DNA of 64,000 nt from Actinomadura sp. K4S16 (GTDB lineage Bacteria > Actinomycetota > Actinomycetes > Streptosporangiales > Streptosporangiaceae). The position numbers and the translations under genes were made by a program. The notes under the pieces were generated by a model. That model ran no database searches, was not told the DNA's origin, and was given only the letters and a program-made list of their open reading frames with translations. Of the stretch, positions 57,551 to 64,000 are shown one piece after another. The stretch covers positions 124,001 through 188,000 of the forward strand of contig NZ_BDDE01000014.1 in NCBI RefSeq assembly GCF_008327685.1, in the 5' to 3' direction. The stretch's first letter is position 1, and each line of letters begins with the position of its first letter.

Positions 57551-58621
57551 ATGTATCGACTCCTGTTCTCACTGGTCATCTCCCGGGTCCCAGCGGAGAC
57601 CGTCCACCATCTGACCTTGCGGGCGCTGCACGCGATCCAGGCGGTGCCCGGCGCGGTGCCGCTGCTGCGGCGGCTGCTCGCGCCCCGCGACCCCGCGCTG
57701 GCGGTCCGCGCGTTCGGGCTCGACTTCCCGAGCCCGCTGGGGCTGGCCGCCGGGTTCGACAAGGACGCCGTCGCCTTCGCGGCGCTCGGCGCGTTCGGGT
57801 TCGGCCATGTCGAGATCGGGACGGTGACCGGGCGCCCGCAGCCCGGCAACCCGCGCCCGCGGCTGTTCCGGCTCGTTCCTGACCGGGCGGTCATCAACCG
57901 GATGGGCTTCAACAACGCGGGCTCCGAGGCCGCCGCGCGGCGGCTCGCCCGGCGGGCGCCGGGGACCGTCGTCGGCGCCAACATCGGCAAGACGAAGGTC
58001 GTCCCGGAGGCCTCGGCGGCCGCCGACTACGTCGCGAGCACCGAGCGGCTCGCCCCGCACGCCGACTACCTCGTCGTCAACGTCAGCTCCCCCAACACGC
58101 CCGGCCTGCGGAACCTCCAGGCCGTGGAGCACCTGCGGCCGCTGCTGACGGCCGTGCGGGAGGCCGCCGACCGCTCGTCCGCGCGCCGCGTCCCGCTGCT
58201 GGTGAAGATCGCGCCGGACCTGGCGGACGACGACGTCGACGCCGTGGCCGACCTCGCCCTCGAACTCGGCCTCGACGGCATCATCGCGACCAACACCACC
58301 ATCGGCCGCGACGCCCTGCTCAGCCCGCCCGCGCTGGTCAAGGAGACCGGCGGGCTGTCGGGCGCGCCGCTGCGGGAGCGGTCCCTGGAGGTCCTGCGCC
58401 GGCTGCGGTCGCGTACGGGCGGGCGGCTCACGCTGGTCTCGGTCGGCGGCGTCGAGACGGCCGACGACGTGTGGGAGCGCGTCCGGGCGGGCGCGACCCT
58501 CGTCCAGGGGTACACCGGGATGATCTACGGTGGTCCGCTCTGGGCGCACCGCGTCAACCGCGACCTGGCGCGCCGCCTGCGCGGCAGCGCCTTCCGCACC
58601 CTCGACGACGCGCGAGGCTGA
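57551..58621 (+). CDS. pyrD: Dihydroorotate dehydrogenase (quinone), class 2
   Basis: The 356-residue FMN enzyme oxidises dihydroorotate to orotate in pyrimidine synthesis, passing electrons to quinone. An N-terminal amphipathic helix pair (about 1-45, MYRLLFSLVISRVPAETVHH) is the membrane and quinone site of class 2 enzymes. The TIM barrel has LAAGFDKDAVAF, HVEIGTVTGRPQPGNP, INRMGFNNAG, the catalytic Ser in NVSSPNTPGLRNLQ, LVKIAPDLADDD and LVSVGGVETADD with QGYTGMIYGGP. It is a single gene here. Confidence 0.96.
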   Translation: MYRLLFSLVISRVPAETVHHLTLRALHAIQAVPGAVPLLRRLLAPRDPALAVRAFGLDFPSPLGLAAGFDKDAVAFAALGAFGFGHVEIGTVTGRPQPGNPRPRLFRLVPDRAVINRMGFNNAGSEAAARRLARRAPGTVVGANIGKTKVVPEASAAADYVASTERLAPHADYLVVNVSSPNTPGLRNLQAVEHLRPLLTAVREAADRSSARRVPLLVKIAPDLADDDVDAVADLALELGLDGIIATNTTIGRDALLSPPALVKETGGLSGAPLRERSLEVLRRLRSRTGGRLTLVSVGGVETADDVWERVRAGATLVQGYTGMIYGGPLWAHRVNRDLARRLRGSAFRTLDDARG

Positions 58622-58675
58622 CCTCCGGCGGGCCGGCCCTGCCCCGGCGACCCGGCCGGTGTTCGCGTACGCGCA

Positions 58676-60115
58676 CTAGACGAAGAAGCCGTCGGCGATC
58701 AGTTCCGGCAGGACGGCGTCGGCGTGCGCGCGGACCTCGCCCGCGTCCATTCCGGTGAGCTGCGCGATGGCGTCCAGGAGCCGGTCGAGGGGCAGGGTGC
58801 CGTCGCAAACCCCGGCGAGGGCGGCCTCGACCGTCCCGACACCGGCGGCGCGGCGGAGCCGCCGCGCCTGCCGCAGCACGATCCGCTCCGGGTCCTCGGC
58901 GCCGGGCGGGCCGATCTGCTCCTGGACGAGACCTGGCGCCGCCGCGAGCAGTCGTCCACAGGCTGTGGAAAACTCGTCGGCCTTCGCGAGGCCGTCCAGT
59001 ACCTCGTGCGCGTACGCGCCGACGGGCTGCTCGACGGCGTGCCGGAGCTCCTCGATCCGGACGGCCGGACGCTCACTGCGCCGCAACGTGATCCAGCCGA
59101 ACCCGATCCCGGTGACGTTCTCCCGCTCGAAGTGATCGAGCCACGCCTCGTACCGGGCGCGGTACTCGGGCGTGCCCGCCTCGCAGGAGTCCCGCAGCCA
59201 CAACTCGGCGTACTCCGCCGGATCCTGGACGTCGCGCTGGACGATCCACGCGTCGCAGCCGTCCATCCACGCGCCGACGCGCTCCTCCCACGGGACCCCT
59301 TCGACATGCAGCCAGTTGGCCAGGAGCTGGCAATATCCGCCGTCGTTCAGGTACCGCGAGGCGCTCCGGACGAGCCGCCGACAGAAGTCGTCACCCGCCA
59401 TCCCCGACTCGCGGTAGGCGAACCGCCGGTCGCCGGGCGGCGCGACGACGAACGGCGGATTCGACACGATCAGGTCGAACCGGCGGCCCTCGACCGGCTC
59501 CAGCAGCGACCCGCGCAGCAGTTCCGCGCCGTCCACGCCGGACAGCGCGAAGCTCATCGCGGCCAGTTCCAGCGACCGCGGATTCACGTCCGTCGCGGTG
59601 ATGCGCGCGCCCGGGGAGCGCCCCGCCACGTGCACCGCCTGGACGCCGCAACCCGTGCCCAGATCGAGCACGTTGTCCACAGGCCTGTGGACAACCAGCT
59701 GCGCCAGGTTCGCCGACGCGCCGCCCGTGCCCACGACATGATCGTCCGCCGGGACGCGTCCATCGCCGGGCCGGACCTTCAGATCGGAGACGGCGTAACC
59801 GGCGTGCCCGTCACCGTCCACGGCCTCCAGCGGCTCGACGCGCAGCAGCGCCCGCACCTGCCCGCCGGACGCCTCCGCGAGCCCCGCCGCTGTGAGATCG
59901 TCCACGGCGACGGCGCCCTCGGGAACGGGCACCTGGAGCCAGAACAGCCGAGTCAGGACCTCGACCGGCGACCCGCCGGCCGTCGCCCGCAACGCGGGCA
60001 CGATCTCGTCACGCGCCAGCGCCCCGCCCGCGACCGGCCCGAGCGCCTCACGCACCCCCGCCACGGTGTAGCCGGCCCCGAGCAGCAGTTCACGCACACG
60101 ACGAAGATCACGCAT
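58676..60115 (-). CDS. Large N6/N5-type methyltransferase (DUF7059-like)
   Basis: The 479-residue protein has an N-terminal winged-helix-like domain (about 1-75), a SAM-binding domain with NVLDLGTGCGVQAVHVAGRS and TATDVNPRSLELAAMS, and the catalytic NPPF in DLIVSNPPFVV, the motif of glutamine, adenine or exocyclic amine methyltransferases (HemK/RlmG-like). A further C-terminal ~170-residue helical domain is typical of the actinobacterial form. The target is unknown, possibly RNA or a translation factor. ATG 60115 opens the MRDLRRVRELLL helix. Confidence 0.9.
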   Translation of the reverse strand: MRDLRRVRELLLGAGYTVAGVREALGPVAGGALARDEIVPALRATAGGSPVEVLTRLFWLQVPVPEGAVAVDDLTAAGLAEASGGQVRALLRVEPLEAVDGDGHAGYAVSDLKVRPGDGRVPADDHVVGTGGASANLAQLVVHRPVDNVLDLGTGCGVQAVHVAGRSPGARITATDVNPRSLELAAMSFALSGVDGAELLRGSLLEPVEGRRFDLIVSNPPFVVAPPGDRRFAYRESGMAGDDFCRRLVRSASRYLNDGGYCQLLANWLHVEGVPWEERVGAWMDGCDAWIVQRDVQDPAEYAELWLRDSCEAGTPEYRARYEAWLDHFERENVTGIGFGWITLRRSERPAVRIEELRHAVEQPVGAYAHEVLDGLAKADEFSTACGRLLAAAPGLVQEQIGPPGAEDPERIVLRQARRLRRAAGVGTVEAALAGVCDGTLPLDRLLDAIAQLTGMDAGEVRAHADAVLPELIADGFFV

Positions 60116-60241
60116 CCGCCCATCCTGCCCGCTGAGCGCGCACCACACGTCCCGGATCGCCGGTCACCCCCGACCTGGACACCCCGCGAACCCACCAGCG
60201 CGGACGGACCAGGCTCTAACCGCAACTGACAACGACCGAAA

Positions 60242-60381
60242 GGTTGCGATCGCGTCCGAAGGCAGGTTCAAGCGAAGCAAGAACCTGATCGCGCAGCGAG
60301 CCGCAAGGCGAGCCGGAGCGATGCCAGCGATCGCCCGCATTTCTCGACGATGGAGGGCCGCCAAGGCCCGAAGGAGGAGAG
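60242..60381 (-). repeat. 140-bp dispersed element, copy 2
   Basis: This is the inverted copy of the element at 56852-56990. It starts 11 bp after the stop codon of the minus-strand amidase gene and runs in that gene's direction. The hairpin stem reads CAGGTTC/GAACCTG (60263-60269 with 60281-60287), a compensatory A-T to G-C change from copy 1. Confidence 0.85.
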
Positions 60382-60391
60382 AAATGCAATG

Positions 60392-61234
60392 TCACTGCAT
60401 ATACGTCTGGAAGCCCTTGGCCAGAGACTCGGCGATACGCTGCCGGAACGAGGCGCTGGACAGCTTCTCCGCGTCGTCCGCGTTCTGCATGTTGCCGCAC
60501 TCGATGAAGACCTTCGGCACGGTCGACATGTTGAGGCCGCCGAGGTCGTCGCGCCGGTCGATGGCATTCTTGCCGAGGTAGTTGGAGTACGGGATGCCGG
60601 TGCCCTCGTGGTAGGCGTTCCGGAGCGCCTCGCCCAGCTCGGCGGAGTCGGACACCATGTCGGCGTTCCGGCCGATGGACAGCGGCTCGATGATGTGGAA
60701 GCCGTGGCCGGACGGGGACGCCCCGTCGGCGTGGATGGACAGCGCGGCGTCGGCCTTGAGCCGGTTGCCGACCGCGGCACGGTCGGTCACGCAGGGGCCG
60801 ACGCCCTTGTCGTCCTTGCGGGTCAGCGTGACCTTCGCGCCCCGGGAGCGCAGGAGGTCGGCGAGCCGCTTCGACACGTCCCAGGTGAAGGCGTGCTCCG
60901 CGTAGCCGGCCTTGGTCTCGGTGCCGGTCGTGTCGCACGCCTTGCTGCCGTTGCCGATCTTCACCTGCCGGTTGATCGCCGACGGGTTGGCGGCGTTCCC
61001 GCCGTTGTGCCCCGGATCGATGACGATCACCTTGCCGTCCAGCGCCGCCGGGTCCCCCTTGGCGGACGCGGGCGACTCGCCGCCCTTCGACCCGCCCGGG
61101 GACGCCGCCCCGGCGGTCGGCGGCCCGGCCGCCTCACCGCCGCCGGACGTCCCGGAGGAACCGTTGCACGCGACGAGCGCGCCCAGGCACAGCGCGATAC
61201 CGGCGACCGCGGGGCCGCCTCGATTGATCCGCAC
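60392..61234 (-). CDS. N-acetylmuramoyl-L-alanine amidase (Amidase_3) lipoprotein
   Basis: The 280-residue zinc amidase cleaves the bond between MurNAc and the stem peptide of peptidoglycan. It has a lipobox LVAC (Cys at about 23), a Gly/Ser/Ala-rich spacer and an Amidase_3 domain. Zinc ligands lie in VIVIDPGHNGGN (His), AEHAFTWDVSKRLADLLRSR (Glu) and DAALSIHADGAS (His), and the catalytic Glu is in KVFIECGNMQNADDA. GTG 61234 follows GGAGGA. It is followed by the 140-bp element 11 bp after its stop. Confidence 0.94.
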   Translation of the reverse strand: MRINRGGPAVAGIALCLGALVACNGSSGTSGGGEAAGPPTAGAASPGGSKGGESPASAKGDPAALDGKVIVIDPGHNGGNAANPSAINRQVKIGNGSKACDTTGTETKAGYAEHAFTWDVSKRLADLLRSRGAKVTLTRKDDKGVGPCVTDRAAVGNRLKADAALSIHADGASPSGHGFHIIEPLSIGRNADMVSDSAELGEALRNAYHEGTGIPYSNYLGKNAIDRRDDLGGLNMSTVPKVFIECGNMQNADDAEKLSSASFRQRIAESLAKGFQTYMQ

Positions 61235-61326
61235 AGGCCGATTCCTCCGTGATGACTTCGTTACCGACCCTGACAGTCTGCACACCCGCGCAGGTTCGTC
61301 AAACGGAGTCGGCGGAATCGGGGGGG

Positions 61327-61572
61327 TCAGCCGCGCAGCGGGTCCTCCTTGCCCAGCAGGGCCGCGAGGGCGCGCGCCTCGTCCGCGTCCAGGCCGAGGA
61401 CCACGCGGGGACGGCCCCACGGGTGGTCGATCGAATGGGCGACGTAGCTGGCGACGGACTCCGACACCTGCTCGGCGAGGCCGCGCGCGTGCCGCCACTC
61501 CGACCACGCGCGTTCCAATTCGCTCGCCGCGCGCTGCGCGCACGACACCAGTTCCGGATCACGCACGAGCAT
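61327..61572 (-). CDS. Small hypothetical protein, 81 residues
   Basis: The protein is helical and acidic: AQRAASELERAWSEWRHARG in the first half and GRPRVVLGLDADEARALAAL in the second. It has no export signal or clear family. Frame usage is strongly GC3-biased, supporting a real gene. An upstream in-frame extension reaches 61680 but has no better start signal. It is 92 bp from the amidase gene, same strand. Confidence 0.72.
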   Translation of the reverse strand: MLVRDPELVSCAQRAASELERAWSEWRHARGLAEQVSESVASYVAHSIDHPWGRPRVVLGLDADEARALAALLGKEDPLRG

Positions 61573-61907
61573 TACCCCCTGGCTGGACAGACCCTTGACC
61601 CGACCGCCGGCGGACCGCCCCGGAGGCCTACCGCGAGGCCGCCCGGGACCGCCCGCCGACGGTGAAGTCCCATTAACCACCTGGCCGCGGGCCCCGTCCC
61701 CGCGAATGCGGCAGCCTTGGCCGGCCCCTTACCCGCCACGCACCGGTTCGAGAAACGATCGACCGTCCCCGTACCCCCGCCATACCGGCCCAGCGCCCTA
61801 GCCGCCAACGCCACGCCGCGAAGAACCCCGGCTTCACGCCCCACAGCGCCACGCCCACAGCCCCGCGGCTTAAGAAGAGTGCCCGATTACGGGAGCACGA
61901 TCCTCGC

Positions 61908-61934
61908 GTCACAGCCACGCCCTCACGAAGCACG
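61908..61934. repeat. 27-bp direct repeat, copy 1
   Basis: GTCACAGCCACGCCCTCACG followed by AAGCACG is repeated exactly at 62079-62105, 171 bp downstream. Confidence 0.88.
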
Positions 61935-61989
61935 CCCTCACGTTCCACGGCGCCACCGCGTTCCGGCGCCCAGCGCCAGGACGTGACGT

Positions 61990-62273
61990 GACGGCCGCCG
62001 GCCTCACGGCGGCCGGCGTCGCGGCGCACGGCGGCACGACCTGGGGAGAATGCCGAGCTGCGTGGGCACGGTCAACGTGTCACAGCCACGCCCTCACGAA
62101 GCACGACCACGGCGCACGGCCGACGGCCTCACATCCCACGGCGTCGCGGGGCGCGGCGGTGCCGCGGCGCGGGGGCTGCGAGCACGGCGTCGTGACGTCA
62201 CGGCCGACGGCGTTACGGGGCGCGGTGTTGCCGAGCGCGGCGTCGCGGCCAGGGCATTGCCGACGAGGGCTGC
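61990..62273. repeat. 15-bp tandem repeat array near the LacI gene
   Basis: Blocks at 61990-62034 and 62115-62174, then 62199-62273, keep a 15-bp period with units related to CACGGCCGACGGCGT and CGCGGCGCACGGCGG. They interrupt and resume around the second 27-bp repeat. They are probably non-coding. Confidence 0.8.
62079..62105. repeat. 27-bp direct repeat, copy 2
   Basis: Identical to 61908-61934. Both copies are followed within about 85 bp and 10 bp, respectively, by 15-bp repeat units. Confidence 0.88.
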
Positions 62274-62426
62274 CCTGTTCTGCAGCGCCGAGGAGCTTGG
62301 GAGCGCCTGGCCGCGGAGCACGTCCGCGAGCCGGGGGTGTGGGCCACGCGTCGTGTGCCAGGGCGGCGGGTGGTGCGGGAGCGAGGGGAGGGCGGGAGAC
62401 GTCCCTGGGGCGGCGTGGGGGCGGGG

Positions 62427-63533
62427 TCACGGGGTGGGAGCGGGTCCCGTCGTCGAGCGGACCACCAGGTGCGGGACGACCAGCTTCTGGCGCGCGGAGC
62501 GGGACGGGTCGCCGATGCGGGCGGTGAGCATCTCGGCGGCCACCCGGCCCATGTCGCGGCGCGGCTGGTCGACGCTGGTCAGCGAGATGTGCCGGATCGC
62601 CGCGAGGTGGGTGTTGTCGTACCCGACGATGGACAGGTCCGCGGGGACCCGCATGCCGAGCTCGTCGGCGGCCGACAGCGCCCCGGTCGCGACCAGGTCG
62701 TTGGGAGCGAAGATCGCGGTCGGCCGGGCGTCGCGGCGCAGCAGGGAGCCCGCGGCCCGGTAGCCGCCGTCCTCGGTGAAGTCGCCGGCCTCCACGACGA
62801 TCTCGTCGTCGAGGCCGTGGCGCCGCATCGCCTTCTCGTAGCCGGCGCGGCGGTAGCGCGCGGTCGTGGAGCGCGCCCCCTCGATGTGCGCGATCCGCCG
62901 GTGGCCGAGCTGGACGAGGTGGTCGACGGCGAGGCTCGCACCGAGCTCGTCGTCGTCCACCACGATGTCGACGCCGTGGACGTCGCGCTCGCCGACGACC
63001 ACCACGGGGACGCTGGCGGCGGCCTCCTTGAGCGACTCGGGGACGACGCTGAGCAGGACCAGCCCGTCCACCCGCATCTCCAGGAACGCCTCGACCGCCT
63101 CGGCCTCGAACATCGGGTCCCAGCGGCCGCTGCCGACCAGCATCCGCAGCCCCGCGCCGTGCAGGCTCTCCTGGAGGCCGTCGAGGAACTCGGCGAAGAA
63201 CGGGTTGTGCAGGTCGGCGACGATGGCGCCGATCAGCCGGGTGCGCCCCTCGACCAGGCTGCGCGCCACGGCGTTCGGGCGGTAGCCGAGCTCCCGGGCG
63301 GCCTGCAGGACGGCCTGCCTCCGGCGTTCGCTCACGTGCGGTGACCCCCGCATGACCAGCGAGACAAGCGATTTGGACACACCGGCGCGTTCGGCGACAT
63401 TGCGGATCGTCGGTTTCGGCGCGGGCACCGTCCTGCCCTCGTCGCGCGGTGCGGGAGAGGGCTCGGTGCGCGGGCGTGGCACCGAACCCCTCCCCTGCAT
63501 GTCGTGCGGGGGGTTTGCTTCATCAGCTGACAT
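62427..63533 (-). CDS. LacI-family transcriptional regulator
   Basis: The 368-residue regulator has a basic N-terminal extension, then the LacI helix-turn-helix and hinge at about residues 38-95 (PTIRNVAERAGVSKSLVSLV, GYRPNAVARSLVEGRT). The periplasmic-binding-like domain follows with IGAIVADLHNPFFAEFLDGL, VDGLVLLSVV, DHLVQLGHRRIAHIEG and ADLSIVGYDNTHLA. Ligand and targets are unknown; the sugar ABC operon 8 kb away is a candidate but has no obvious site. ATG 63533 has GGAG 4 bases upstream. It diverges from a TetR gene. Confidence 0.93.
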   Translation of the reverse strand: MSADEANPPHDMQGRGSVPRPRTEPSPAPRDEGRTVPAPKPTIRNVAERAGVSKSLVSLVMRGSPHVSERRRQAVLQAARELGYRPNAVARSLVEGRTRLIGAIVADLHNPFFAEFLDGLQESLHGAGLRMLVGSGRWDPMFEAEAVEAFLEMRVDGLVLLSVVPESLKEAAASVPVVVVGERDVHGVDIVVDDDELGASLAVDHLVQLGHRRIAHIEGARSTTARYRRAGYEKAMRRHGLDDEIVVEAGDFTEDGGYRAAGSLLRRDARPTAIFAPNDLVATGALSAADELGMRVPADLSIVGYDNTHLAAIRHISLTSVDQPRRDMGRVAAEMLTARIGDPSRSARQKLVVPHLVVRSTTGPAPTP

Positions 63534-63850
63534 GGCACTCCGTCCAGGGGGACCTGCAGGACCTGCCGCGGCGCCGCGCCGGTGGGGGATTCGGCGCGCC
63601 GCCCTCCGCTCAGGAGGAGATGCCATGATGCCGCGCCTTCCCCCCATACCGCCGCAACAGTGAGTAACGGGCATCCGACAATGGTGGTTCGGGCCTGTGG
63701 TGTTCCGGATCACAGCGGGCCCGGAACGATCATGCCCCCGTTCCCGGCGCCCGGGGACGGGAACCGGTGAGGAGACCGCCACCGGCGCGCTCGGTGTTGC
63801 GCCCTCCGCGCGCCGTGCTCGGATACCCTGCCCAGGTGGGAGATCGTGCG
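63534..63850. other. Divergent promoter region of LacI and TetR genes
   Basis: This 317-bp interval contains no supported gene. A CCTGCAGG palindrome occurs at 63553-63560; no LacI-type operator is clear. Confidence 0.45.
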
Positions 63851-64000
63851 GTGACCGGTGAGAAGGCGCGAGGCCGGCCGAGCGGCGGGCGCGGGCGTCG
63901 CCGGCTCAGCGTGGACGAACGGCGGGACGAGCTGATCGAGGCCGCCCTGCAGCTGTTCAGCACGCGCTCGCCCGAGGACGTCTCGATCGACGACGTCGCG
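63851..64000 (+). CDS. TetR-family regulator, 3' truncated by the window end
   Basis: The frame from GTG 63851 is open to the window edge (50 codons). It has a basic start (EKARGRPSGGRGRRRLSVDE) and the first TetR helices (RRDELIEAALQLFSTRSPED, VSIDDVA). GGGAG at 63838-63842 is 8 bases upstream. The rest lies outside the window. Confidence 0.85.
   Translation, partial: MTGEKARGRPSGGRGRRRLSVDERRDELIEAALQLFSTRSPEDVSIDDVA

Larger units (their letters stand above)
61573..62426. other. 850-bp repeat-rich interval without a supported gene
   Basis: Long open frames cross this region on both strands, but their products are repetitive and resemble no family. It contains a 27-bp direct repeat and a 15-bp repeat array, listed separately. 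It lies at the 3' end of the LacI-type gene. Promoters for the small gene at 61572 must be here. Confidence 0.6.

Noticed and set aside
56852..60381. Ends of an insertion sequence or transposon
   Set aside because: The inverted copies flank pyrD and a methyltransferase but no transposase, and each sits at a gene 3' end in that gene's own orientation, which fits two independent insertions better than a composite element.
61573..62426. Protein genes inside the repeat-rich interval
   Set aside because: Open frames exist on both strands but arise from a repeat period divisible by three; products are repetitive, with no start signals or families.
63553..63560. LacI operator at the CCTGCAGG palindrome
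   Set aside because: Typical LacI sites are longer with a central CG; an 8-bp palindrome is expected by chance in this much GC-rich DNA.
1..64000. tRNA, rRNA or known riboswitches
   Set aside because: No cloverleaf, rRNA-like or riboswitch consensus was recognised by eye; a covariance search would be needed to be certain.

Overview
The window is about 64 kb of very GC-rich DNA (visibly around 70% G+C, GTG starts common, strong third-position G/C bias) densely packed with genes on both strands. The gene set points to an actinomycete: a DUF397 protein, a SARP/BTAD regulator with an ATPase domain, a sigma factor paired with a CU044_5270-type membrane protein, a subtilisin-inhibitor-like protein, DUF6243, DUF4232, DUF4190/MmpS-like, SCO6745-like and an LpqY-SugABC-type sugar importer. 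The style resembles Thermomonosporaceae (Actinomadura relatives), but that placement is inference. I see no rRNA, tRNA, CRISPR array, prophage or intact insertion sequence.

Layout. 1-5.4 kb: end of an XRE-type regulator and its DUF397 partner, a sigma factor operon, a PPOX-fold protein, small membrane proteins and a frameshifted DUF6518-type membrane gene. 5.4-14.8 kb: a 949-residue SARP-type regulator divergent from a secreted ricin-type lectin, DUF1579, an internally deleted DUF998 relic, a YciI/ECF-sigma pair, an ArsR-controlled quinone-reductase-like gene, an alpha/beta hydrolase and a DHFR-like reductase. 15-26.2 kb: a CAP-domain protein, a divergent HxlR/aldo-keto reductase pair, a sigma-like membrane fusion protein, a subtilisin-inhibitor-like protein, a metal-dependent hydrolase/flavin monooxygenase pair, a class C serine hydrolase, a PucR regulator and lipoproteins. 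26.2-35.4 kb: a DMT transporter with a repeat-built tail, an ATPase of the anti-sigma type, an acyl-CoA synthetase, an MFS exporter with a divergent TetR gene, and PoxB divergent from a MarR regulator. 35.4-38.7 kb: a tightly overlapped homogentisate operon (hmgA, an unknown protein, fahA). 40-44 kb: an epoxide-hydrolase-like gene, an NTF2-like protein, and an overlapped DUF2236 oxygenase/polyprenyl synthetase/small-protein operon. 45.5-47.5 kb: a secreted NlpC/P60-like enzyme divergent from a membrane-anchored HTH protein carrying an inactive copy of the same domain. 47.6-54.1 kb: an ABC sugar importer operon with DUF4032 and a methyltransferase. 54.5-64 kb: a repeat lipoprotein, a Trp/Arg-rich membrane protein, pyrD, a methyltransferase, an amidase, a LacI regulator and the start of a TetR gene.

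Two sequence-level themes cut across the genes. First, a ~140-bp element occurs twice (56852-56990 and, inverted, 60242-60381). Each copy begins 11-14 bp after a stop codon in the same orientation as the gene, and the copies differ by a compensatory base-pair change in a hairpin. Second, short tandem repeats with periods of 15, 18, 19 or 21 bp recur at gene ends. Inside reading frames the periods are multiples of three and lengthen N- or C-terminal tails; outside genes they fill 3' flanks. Several divergent regulator/target pairs carry clear inverted or repeated sequences that are good operator candidates.
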